From NCBI GenBank assembly GCA_012511735.1, contig JAAZFK010000060.1:1-6192 (forward strand): 6,192 bases of DNA, read 5' to 3'. The stretch is from Clostridiaceae bacterium (GTDB taxonomy: Bacteria > Bacillota > Clostridia > Saccharofermentanales > DTU023). Every line of letters starts with the position of its first letter. Position 1 is the stretch's first letter. Under the pieces are notes generated by a model, which had not been told where the DNA came from, ran no database searches, and saw only the letters and a program-made list of their open reading frames with translations. The translations under genes and the position numbers were made by a program. This document shows positions 1 to 4,982 of the stretch, piece by piece.

Positions 1-42
1 AACGGTGGAGCATGGCGCATAAAAGTTATACTTATACTTAAT

Positions 43-129
43 TTAGCATAGTATTCTATTTATTTCTAACAAGGGCTGACTGACCGCCGCCGCGCCTGGC
101 AAAGAACGCGCAGAGAAGGATGCACGCAT
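43..129 (-). CDS. Possible 28-residue small ORF with strong ribosome binding site
   Basis: AAGGAGG (139-145) is the strongest Shine-Dalgarno at the left end, and ATG 129 follows 9 nt later, opening 28 codons (MRASFSARSL onwards) to a TAA at 43. A second start, GTG at 134, lies 4 nt after the same site and reads 22 codons in another frame, rich in Arg and Cys, to a TAG at 66. Neither product resembles a known protein. It could be a small protein, a leader peptide for a gene beyond the left edge, or a chance ORF. It would be cotranscribed with the 180-residue gene. Confidence 0.3.
   Translation of the reverse strand: MRASFSARSLPGAAAVSQPLLEINRILC
45..72 (-). promoter_or_regulatory. Possible promoter for a gene beyond the left edge
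   Basis: TTGTTA (67-72) and TATGCT (45-50), 16 nt apart, in an AT-rich block at about 20-70. The same block contains TTATAC twice in tandem (26-37), and on the plus strand TTATAC, 17 nt, TAGTAT, so AT-richness alone can generate such matches. No coding start is visible to its left within the window. Confidence 0.25.
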
Positions 130-159
130 CGCACGGCGCCTCCTTATTAGGGACAGTTT

Positions 160-702
160 TCAGTCGATATCAGTCGGGATTAGTCGAAAGAGCCAGCGGA
201 TGATGGACGCTTGAGAATCAATACTGTCCCGTCCGTCTGTATGGTAGCCGTATGCAAGATAAACCTGGCCGTTTCGCTGTTGCAAAAGGTAATAAAAGGC
301 GGCTTTCTGATCTTCAGCCACATCGAGCCGCCAGGCAGTGGAATTTCTTCTTCTGATACGGGCCAACTCCCTTTCCCGTCCGGTAAAAAACAGCTTGTCG
401 AATTTGTCCTGGCTCAGGCTGAATTCTTCCATGACCCCCAGACTTTTCCAGTCATCGCCTTCACGAATCATTAACTCGTGATCCTTCGTTGATCGAAATA
501 AAGGTGCTGTCTCTTCATCATATGAAAAAGAATAGAAAGGCGCCTGATAAAGGATCTCTTCCGTACTGAATGTCTGATCCCAAAGCAATCCGGCAGATTT
601 TTTCGCTCTTTTCAGCAAAATCACGGCGGGCACGACCGCCGCCGCAGCCAAAGTAGCGGTAATCCAAAGCGCTGGCTTCTTACTGTCGAAAGTGTTCTTC
701 AC
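160..702 (-). CDS. Unrecognised protein with one N-terminal membrane segment
   Basis: A 180-residue protein I cannot assign to a family. Residues 11-30 are a hydrophobic Ala/Val-rich segment followed by KRAKK, so it is probably a membrane-anchored protein; no lipobox or clear signal peptidase site is seen. The remaining 150 residues are soluble, rich in charged and aromatic residues. Around 106-125 there is a basic stretch (TGRERELARIRRR). The segment 136-155 has FYYLLQQRNGQVYLAYGY, beta-like. The gene starts with GTG at 702 with AAGG 5 nt upstream; the next in-frame ATG falls deep in the protein. It has its own promoter and is probably transcribed apart from the transporter operon. A Shine-Dalgarno for another short ORF follows 14 nt after its stop. 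No function is claimed. Confidence 0.75.
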   Translation of the reverse strand: MKNTFDSKKPALWITATLAAAAVVPAVILLKRAKKSAGLLWDQTFSTEEILYQAPFYSFSYDEETAPLFRSTKDHELMIREGDDWKSLGVMEEFSLSQDKFDKLFFTGRERELARIRRRNSTAWRLDVAEDQKAAFYYLLQQRNGQVYLAYGYHTDGRDSIDSQASIIRWLFRLIPTDID

Positions 703-761
703 AGGATCCTTCCCTTACCGGTTTGGTGACGGAAACCCGCAACCGCACTTATCCTGTTACC

Positions 762-790
762 ATACTACGCTCTTGGCCCCTGACTGACAA
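762..790 (-). promoter_or_regulatory. Sigma-A-like promoter of the 180-residue protein gene
   Basis: TTGTCA (785-790) and TAGTAT (762-767), separated by exactly 17 nt, in the minus strand between the transporter operon and the next gene. The predicted start site would be near 755, giving about a 50-nt leader before the GTG at 702. Confidence 0.6.
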
Positions 791-820
791 TGGTGAATGA
801 GAATCGGGAGGGGATAGAAG

Positions 821-848
821 GGGGCGGCAATCCTGGGACGACCGCCCC
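821..848 (-). terminator. GC-rich hairpin after opuCC, possible terminator
   Basis: A perfect 7-bp stem GGGGCGG (842-848 read on the minus strand) and CCGCCCC (821-827), with a 14-nt loop, starting 7 nt after the opuCC stop. The 3' side runs into CTTCTATCCCC rather than a U-tract, so it is not a standard intrinsic terminator. It may be a Rho-aided end or 3' stabiliser for the transporter mRNA. Confidence 0.45.
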
Positions 849-855
849 ACATGGT

Positions 856-1779
856 TCAGGATTCGATCAGGTTGTGACTGACCAGAAAATCTCTTGCGAT
901 CTCGACGGGCGATGCGCCGTTGACATCGACCTCATAGGTCAGGTCGGTCATGGATTCGTTTGTGAATTGACCCGCCAATTTGTTCAACACCTCTTCCAGG
1001 TCCGGTGCCACATCCGCGTAGCGTTCGAATAAGTCTTCCCTGACCAGCAGGGCATCGTTATATTCAGCGAAGAAATTCAGGTCATCCTCCAGGACTTTCA
1101 GGCCAACCTTCTTGTTCATGCCGTCGGTCGAATAGACAATGGTGACATCCACCTGTCCACTTTCAACGGCTGAATATTTGAGCGCCAATTCGATTGCCTT
1201 GCTATCCTTGAACTCAAGACCATAAAAAGCGACAAAGGGACCATATTTCATGCTGCCCTCCTCGCTGAAAAACTCATGCTCAGCCCCGAAGTTCATTTGA
1301 GGCGCCAGGTCGATCAGGTCGGATATGGTATTCAGGTCGTGTTGATCTGCTAATTGTGCCGTGACTCCGATAGCATAGGTATTTTCGTGACCCAGCGGTT
1401 CCAAAAGCCGGGTTCCGTCCTTTTCAATGGCCAGCTGGTTGGCGAAATCATACAGGGATTGTCCTTGTGGAACATCTGACACATCCATTTTCAGATAAGT
1501 GGTCAAGAGCGTGCCATCATAGCTGTTCATCAGGTCGCTGTCACCTTTGACCAGGCTTCGGTAACTGTTGACCGGCGACATCTGGTCCCGGATCTCAACC
1601 TTGACTTCTGTGTGCGACTCAACCAGGATTTTTACCATCTGATGAATGATTTGCATTTCAGAAAACTCACCGTCATAAATAATGATCGGTTTGTCCGGAC
1701 CGCTCGTGTTGCCGGCACAACCGGCCAGTATCGACACCGTCAGAATGACGGTCAGTAACATAATAATTAGTTTCTTCAT
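856..1779 (-). CDS. opuCC: Osmoprotectant ABC transporter substrate-binding lipoprotein (OpuCC-like)
   Basis: A 307-residue extracytoplasmic binding protein that captures quaternary-amine osmoprotectants and delivers them to the two permeases. The lipoprotein signal is MKK, a hydrophobic stretch and the lipobox LAGC, with Cys21 as lipid anchor. Family landmarks are NSYDGTLLTTYL (85-96), HENTYAIGV (131-139), FGAEHEFF (164-171) and VDVTIVYSTDG (210-220). Tyr87, Tyr135, Tyr186 and Tyr216 are candidates for the aromatic cage around the ammonium group. Thr90 sits where broad-range Bacillus OpuCC has Thr and choline-specific OpuBC has Asp, as I recall it, hinting at broad range. The ATG at 1779 is chosen because AAGGAG lies 6 nt upstream (1786-1791); an in-frame TTG at 1797 lies upstream of that site. 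This gene is last in the operon, while Bacillus usually has it third. The solute is unproven. Confidence 0.92.
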   Translation of the reverse strand: MKKLIIMLLTVILTVSILAGCAGNTSGPDKPIIIYDGEFSEMQIIHQMVKILVESHTEVKVEIRDQMSPVNSYRSLVKGDSDLMNSYDGTLLTTYLKMDVSDVPQGQSLYDFANQLAIEKDGTRLLEPLGHENTYAIGVTAQLADQHDLNTISDLIDLAPQMNFGAEHEFFSEEGSMKYGPFVAFYGLEFKDSKAIELALKYSAVESGQVDVTIVYSTDGMNKKVGLKVLEDDLNFFAEYNDALLVREDLFERYADVAPDLEEVLNKLAGQFTNESMTDLTYEVDVNGASPVEIARDFLVSHNLIES

Positions 1780-1785
1780 GGAATT

Positions 1786-1791
1786 CTCCTT
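1786..1791 (-). promoter_or_regulatory. Ribosome binding site of opuCC
   Basis: AAGGAG in the minus strand, 6 nt before ATG 1779. It fixes the start at the lipoprotein signal and excludes the upstream TTG at 1797, which would lie 5' of it. It is the strongest ribosome binding site of the operon, which fits a binding protein made in excess. Confidence 0.85.
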
Positions 1792-1798
1792 ATCCAAT

Positions 1799-1816
1799 GA
1801 GTCCTCTTGCGGACTC
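1799..1816 (-). repeat. Hairpin between the second permease and binding-protein genes
   Basis: A perfect 6-bp stem, GAGTCC (1799-1804) and GGACTC (1811-1816), with the 6-nt loop TCTTGC. It lies in the 46-nt gap, 7 nt upstream of the opuCC ribosome binding site. There is no U-run, so it is not a terminator. A role in protecting the downstream opuCC message or marking a cleavage site is a guess. Confidence 0.5.
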
Positions 1817-1825
1817 TTCCTTCTT

Positions 1826-2422
1826 TTAAGCGCTTACACGCTTGTTAAGACGCTTTTCGATCAGAGCCATCACACCATCAAAAATGACGGCCATGGCCAT
1901 GAGGGTCAGCGTCCCTGACAAAATCAATTTCATATTCTGTGTCCGGATGCCCTGGTTGATGATGGAACCCAGACCGCCGCCTCCCACGGAGGTCGCGAAT
2001 ACCGCAATACCCACGGAGGTCACCGTGGCAATCCTGATCCCTGTAAAAATCATTGGGAAGGAGAGTGGCAGTTCCACGCTGAACAAGCGATCCAACCTGG
2101 ACATCCCCATGCCCCGTGCGGCTCGTTTGATTCCCTGATCAATGGTCTCCAGACCAAGATAGGTATTGTGAACAATCGGCAACAGCGAGTAGAGCAGAAG
2201 TCCAATAATCACTGTCGTTTTACCGGCGCCCACTACCAGCATGACCAGCCCCAGCAAGGCCAGGGCGGGCACTGTCTGCAGCAATTCGCTGATCCATAAA
2301 ATGGGCTTGCGAAGCGGCCTGTACAAGGAGGCCATCACCCCCAAGGGCAAGCCTGCCGCAATGGAAACGATCACGGATGCGAAGACGATGTATAGATGTT
2401 CAAGTAATATCTTTGTGTTCAT
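1826..2422 (-). CDS. opuCD: Osmoprotectant ABC transporter permease, second (OpuCD-like)
   Basis: A 198-residue integral membrane permease, paralogous to the one just upstream. Hydrophobic segments are at about 9-33, 42-66, 69-85, 119-147 and 166-186. The EAA-type loop is RAARGMGMSRLDRLFSVELP (100-119), and ELLQTVPALALLG and VGGGGLGSIINQGI match family landmarks. The ATG at 2422 overlaps the TGA of the first permease by one base (TGATG), so it probably relies on ribosomes finishing that gene; its own site (AGGTG) is weak. It is followed by a 46-nt gap with a small hairpin before the binding-protein gene. The family is certain; the CB versus CD label is by position only. Confidence 0.91.
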   Translation of the reverse strand: MNTKILLEHLYIVFASVIVSIAAGLPLGVMASLYRPLRKPILWISELLQTVPALALLGLVMLVVGAGKTTVIIGLLLYSLLPIVHNTYLGLETIDQGIKRAARGMGMSRLDRLFSVELPLSFPMIFTGIRIATVTSVGIAVFATSVGGGGLGSIINQGIRTQNMKLILSGTLTLMAMAVIFDGVMALIEKRLNKRVSA

Positions 2423-3045
2423 CAGACACCTGCTTTCCTGACGCTTCTCCGTTTAAACAAATCGATCAGCAAACTGAGAACGACGGCCATCACCGCGGCA
2501 GGAACGGCGCCCGCAACGATCAGTGCGTTGTTGTTGGTCGCGATGCCGATGTAGATGAACTCGCCCAAGCCTCCCAGCCCGATCATGGAAGCCAGAACGG
2601 CCCAACTCACCGTGTAGACCGTGGACATCCTAAGCCCACCGATGATGGAAGGGACCGCCAAGGGGAGTTCCACCTCAAAGAGCCGTTCAAGCGGGGACAT
2701 GCCGCAACCTCTGGCGGCTTCGATCAGGCTGGCATCGACTTCCATCAGACCCACGTAGGTGTTTTTCAGAATCGGAAACATGGCGTAAATAGCCAGCGCC
2801 GTGATGACCGTGACCGGCTTCATGCCCAGGTACAAAAACAGAACTCCGATGAAAACCACCCCAGGTATTGTCTGGAAGATGGAGATAAGAGGCAGGACAA
2901 ACCGGGCCATCCTGGGCACACGCGAAAGCAAGATCCCCAATACCAAGGCAACCACAAATCCGATGGACACCGAGATCAGGACATAGAGAAAATGGACACC
3001 GATGGCCGTAATTATTTTTTGTCCATACAGGTCAAAGAAAGTCAT
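2422..3045 (-). CDS. opuCB: Osmoprotectant ABC transporter permease, first (OpuCB-like)
   Basis: A 207-residue inner-membrane protein with about five or six hydrophobic segments (roughly 19-40, 50-73, 77-98, 130-156, 173-196). The cytoplasmic EAA loop reads EAARGCGMSPLERLFEVELP (109-128), the coupling site for the ATPase. IFQTIPG (56-62) and IGLGGLGEFIYIGI (155-168) are typical of OpuCB/OpuCD and ProW-like permeases of the quaternary-amine family. The ATG at 3045 overlaps the opuCA stop as ATGA, with a G-rich site upstream, which signals translational coupling. Its own TGA shares one base with the ATG of the next permease. It probably forms a heterodimer with that permease. The symbol follows the Bacillus naming; which of the two permeases is the true CB or CD orthologue is not resolved. 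Confidence 0.92.
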   Translation of the reverse strand: MTFFDLYGQKIITAIGVHFLYVLISVSIGFVVALVLGILLSRVPRMARFVLPLISIFQTIPGVVFIGVLFLYLGMKPVTVITALAIYAMFPILKNTYVGLMEVDASLIEAARGCGMSPLERLFEVELPLAVPSIIGGLRMSTVYTVSWAVLASMIGLGGLGEFIYIGIATNNNALIVAGAVPAAVMAVVLSLLIDLFKRRSVRKAGV

Positions 3046-4163
3046 GACTCATCCCCCCACAAGGCATCAGCCATGGCGCGCGCCATACTGGTTTTAGTGA
3101 CGATCCCCGCGATGGTATCGTTGTCGTGCAGTACGACAACAAAGTCGCTGTCAGAATCCAGCAATTTTTCGAAGCTGTCGGCAGCGTCGTCCTTGGTATA
3201 GGACACCGCGTTAGGTGTCACAGGGATCTCCCCGATCGTTTGTGCCTGCTTACCAAATTTTCGGATATTGCCGATGGTGACCGAACCGGCATAGGTTTCG
3301 TCTTCGTTTTTAATCAGAAGTGTATCAATTTGGCGCCGGGCCATAATCTGAGTACTTTTTTTGACGCCATCGCTCCGATAGGCGCTGGCGGGATGGGATT
3401 TCATAAAATCAGCCGCTGTGAGCGAATTCACGCCATTCTCCGACAGTCTCTTTCCCATGAATTGCTTGATCAGATCACTGGCCGGATTCTCCAACATTTC
3501 ATCCGGCCCGGCCATCTGGACAATCTTCCCCTGATCCATGAAGATGATGGTATCCGCCAGTTTCAGGGCTTCGTCCATGTCGTGGGTCACGAAGACGATG
3601 GTCTTCTTCAGTTTTTTATGAAGACGAATGATTTCATCCTGCAGGACATTTCGTGTCATGGGATCCAAGGCACCGAAGGGCTCGTCCATGAGCACGATGG
3701 GCGGCGAGGCCGCCAGCGCCCTCAACACCCCGATACGCTGTTGTTGCCCGCCCGAAAGCTCCGACGGATACTTATGGGCGTATTCCTCATAGGACATGTT
3801 GACCATGTCGAGCAGGTCACGGGTGATCTGTTCGATTTCTTCCTTGCTGTATTTCAACCGCTTGGGTACAACGGCAATGTTTTGCGCCACGGTCATGTTA
3901 GGGAAGAGACCAATCTCCTGAATGACATAACCGATTTTCCGCCTCAATTGGACGGGGTTCGCGTCCATAATATCCTTCCCCTCGACGTAAATCCGACCGG
4001 CTTCCGGCTCAATCAAACGGTTAATGGTCTTCAGTGTGGTTGTTTTGCCACACCCGCTTGGTCCGATCAGCACGGCGAACTCACCCTCCTTGATCTCAAA
4101 ACTGATCTGATCGAGGATGACAGCATCCCCGTACTTTTTTACGACTTCTTCAAACCGAATCAT
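3042..4163 (-). CDS. opuCA: Osmoprotectant ABC transporter ATPase with CBS region (OpuCA-like)
   Basis: A 373-residue cytoplasmic ATPase that powers uptake of compatible solutes such as glycine betaine, choline or carnitine. Visible motifs are Walker A GPSGCGKTT (34-42), Q-loop Gln82, signature LSGGQ (136-140), Walker B IVLMDEP (156-162) with Glu161, the D-loop GALDP, and the switch His194 in VTHDMDEA. Residues from about 250 to 365 form a tail resembling a CBS pair, as in OpuCA and OpuA-type ATPases, where it relates to ionic-strength or cyclic-di-AMP sensing. The start at ATG 4163 has GAGG 6 nt upstream and begins MIRFEEVVKKYG, as expected for the family. The frame stays open to 4280 through the leader hairpin, but that extension has no family match. 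The stop overlaps the next gene by 4 nt (ATGA). The solute is not determined by this subunit. Confidence 0.93.
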   Translation of the reverse strand: MIRFEEVVKKYGDAVILDQISFEIKEGEFAVLIGPSGCGKTTTLKTINRLIEPEAGRIYVEGKDIMDANPVQLRRKIGYVIQEIGLFPNMTVAQNIAVVPKRLKYSKEEIEQITRDLLDMVNMSYEEYAHKYPSELSGGQQQRIGVLRALAASPPIVLMDEPFGALDPMTRNVLQDEIIRLHKKLKKTIVFVTHDMDEALKLADTIIFMDQGKIVQMAGPDEMLENPASDLIKQFMGKRLSENGVNSLTAADFMKSHPASAYRSDGVKKSTQIMARRQIDTLLIKNEDETYAGSVTIGNIRKFGKQAQTIGEIPVTPNAVSYTKDDAADSFEKLLDSDSDFVVVLHDNDTIAGIVTKTSMARAMADALWGDES

Positions 4164-4360
4164 TTCCGTCCTCGTTCCCGGTTGCAAATAAAAAAGACCC
4201 CGCGCCAGATCATTCGGATGGAAACGCCATTCACGTATGCTCTGGACCGAAGTCTTTATAAACACCTTGCTCTCGGGCAAGTTAACGCTCGTATTTATCC
4301 CGGCTATTCTCTCTCAGCCCCACCGTTCAAAACCATCCTGGTAAATCACTGCAACTCTGT
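4164..4360 (-). promoter_or_regulatory. Structured 5' leader of the transporter operon
   Basis: This non-coding stretch precedes the ATPase gene. It contains small hairpins: ACCA/TGGT at 4332-4342, GGCT/AGCC at 4302-4319 and CTTGC/GCAAG at 4266-4281 with a 6-nt loop. They are followed by a long terminator hairpin (4190-4257) and then the ribosome binding site. A CTGAGAGA segment recalls part of a thiamine pyrophosphate riboswitch, but the rest of that motif is missing. I match it to no known riboswitch class. The 5' boundary is a guess because the promoter is uncertain. Function as a conditional attenuator is inferred from layout. Confidence 0.45.
4190..4257 (-). terminator. Long terminator-like hairpin inside the opuCA leader
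   Basis: The arms are 4241-4257 and 4193-4209. In minus-strand RNA they give AAAGACUUCGG-UCCAGA against UCUGGCGCGGGGUCUUU, 15 pairs in 17 positions (two G-U, one 2-nt mismatch). The interior folds further, ending in AUGG-CGUUU-CCAU (4218-4230). The 3' arm runs straight into six U (4195-4190). The hairpin ends 26 nt before the opuCA ATG, leaving no room for a promoter in between. It is therefore either an attenuator in the transporter leader or a distant terminator of ogt that the transporter must read through. Confidence 0.75.
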
Positions 4361-4372
4361 TTTAACTATCTA

Positions 4373-4402
4373 TTCTTACTTGAATCCGGGCTGCTGATTC
4401 AA
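4373..4402 (-). promoter_or_regulatory. Possible weak promoter of the transporter operon
   Basis: TTGAAT (4397-4402) and TAAGAA (4373-4378) are separated by 18 nt, upstream of the transporter ATPase. Both hexamers depart from consensus, so this is tentative. It would give a leader of roughly 200 nt. The spacer and -35 coincide with a palindrome, reported separately. Confidence 0.25.
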
Positions 4403-4403
4403 G
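4379..4403. repeat. Palindrome CTTGAATC-N9-GATTCAAG
   Basis: A perfect 8-bp inverted repeat with a 9-nt centre, lying 38 nt after the ogt stop. It spans the -35 and spacer of the weak promoter candidate. It is not followed by a U-run in either direction, so it is a poor terminator. It could be a repressor operator, or a stem at the start of the leader or the end of the ogt mRNA. Confidence 0.5.
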
Positions 4404-4441
4404 CAACTAATTACCAACCATAACGCAGATTTCCAGCTTCG

Positions 4442-4972
4442 TCAAATCGAGTTTAGCTCATGCGGACGTCCTGAAAAAACCCCTTCGTGTTGCAATAACC
4501 AGGTCTTTCGAGGCAGTCCGCCGCCGAATCCGGTCAAGCTTCCATCAGCTCCAATGACTCTGTGACAGGGGATGACAATGCTGATGGGGTTGTGACCAAC
4601 AGCCCCGCCAACCGCACGCGCGGACATCCGGTCAAGTCCCCTCTTTTTGGCCATGAGCCCGGCGATCTCCCCATAAGACATGGTTTGCCCGTAAGGAATC
4701 TCGAGCAGGATCTTCCAGACCTCCTGACGAAAAGCCGTCCCGTCAGGAGCCAGTTGTAATTCCCCGGGTTCCGGCTGGTCACCCGCCAGGTAGCGATCAA
4801 GCCAGGCCTTCGTCTGCGCCAGGATGGGGAAATCGTCTCGATCCTGCGCTTCTTCTTTCAGGCTTGCCCTAAAATATTTTTGTCCCAGGAACCAAATACC
4901 CTTGAGCGATTCAAGATCGCTTACCAACAGAAGCTGACCGATCGGGGCGTCGTAGGTTGATTGATAAAGCAT
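4442..4972 (-). CDS. ogt: Methylated-DNA--protein-cysteine methyltransferase, Ogt type
   Basis: A 176-residue suicide enzyme that removes O6-alkyl groups from guanine (and O4 from thymine) by transferring them to its own cysteine. The active-site motif is IPCHRVIG with Cys136. MSARAVGGAVGHNP (116-129) holds the arginine finger (Arg119) and the asparagine hinge (Asn128) that flip the base out. SYGEIA (99-104) holds the conserved tyrosine of the DNA-binding domain. Residues 1 to about 70 are the variable N-terminal domain. The length is normal for a stand-alone Ogt. The start at ATG 4972 follows AGGAG at 4978-4982, which overlaps the alkA stop codon. A longer open frame up to 5122 is only the alternative frame of alkA. 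The position directly after alkA implies co-transcription and probably translational coupling. Confidence 0.95.
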   Translation of the reverse strand: MLYQSTYDAPIGQLLLVSDLESLKGIWFLGQKYFRASLKEEAQDRDDFPILAQTKAWLDRYLAGDQPEPGELQLAPDGTAFRQEVWKILLEIPYGQTMSYGEIAGLMAKKRGLDRMSARAVGGAVGHNPISIVIPCHRVIGADGSLTGFGGGLPRKTWLLQHEGVFSGRPHELNSI

Positions 4973-4977
4973 GGGCA

Positions 4978-4982
4978 CTCCT
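4978..4982 (-). promoter_or_regulatory. Ribosome binding site of ogt overlapping the alkA stop
   Basis: The minus strand reads CGT TAG GAG TGC CCA TG. AGGAG shares two bases with the TAG stop of alkA and lies 5 nt before the ogt ATG at 4972. Ribosomes ending alkA would be placed on the ogt start. Confidence 0.8.

Noticed and set aside
2377..3201. A 274-codon plus-strand open frame opposite the first permease
   Set aside because: Its translation is low-complexity, rich in His, Asp and Gln, with no hydrophobic core or motif, and it lies antisense to a clear permease.
4164..4280. An N-terminal extension of the ATPase by 39 residues
   Set aside because: The frame is open but runs through the terminator hairpin; the family N-terminus begins at ATG 4163, which has its own ribosome binding site.
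4300..4320. A thiamine pyrophosphate riboswitch suggested by GGGCTGAGAG
   Set aside because: The other conserved segments (for example ACCTGATC and GCGTAGGGA) are absent, and the downstream genes are not for thiamine.
3126..4397. A long plus-strand open frame of 423 codons opposite the ATPase
   Set aside because: It lies antisense to a complete ATPase gene with all family motifs, and its translation has no recognisable domain; it is a shadow of the codon bias of opuCA.
4534..4800. An 88-codon minus-strand open frame inside ogt
   Set aside because: It is an alternative frame of a gene with a complete catalytic motif and has no independent signals.
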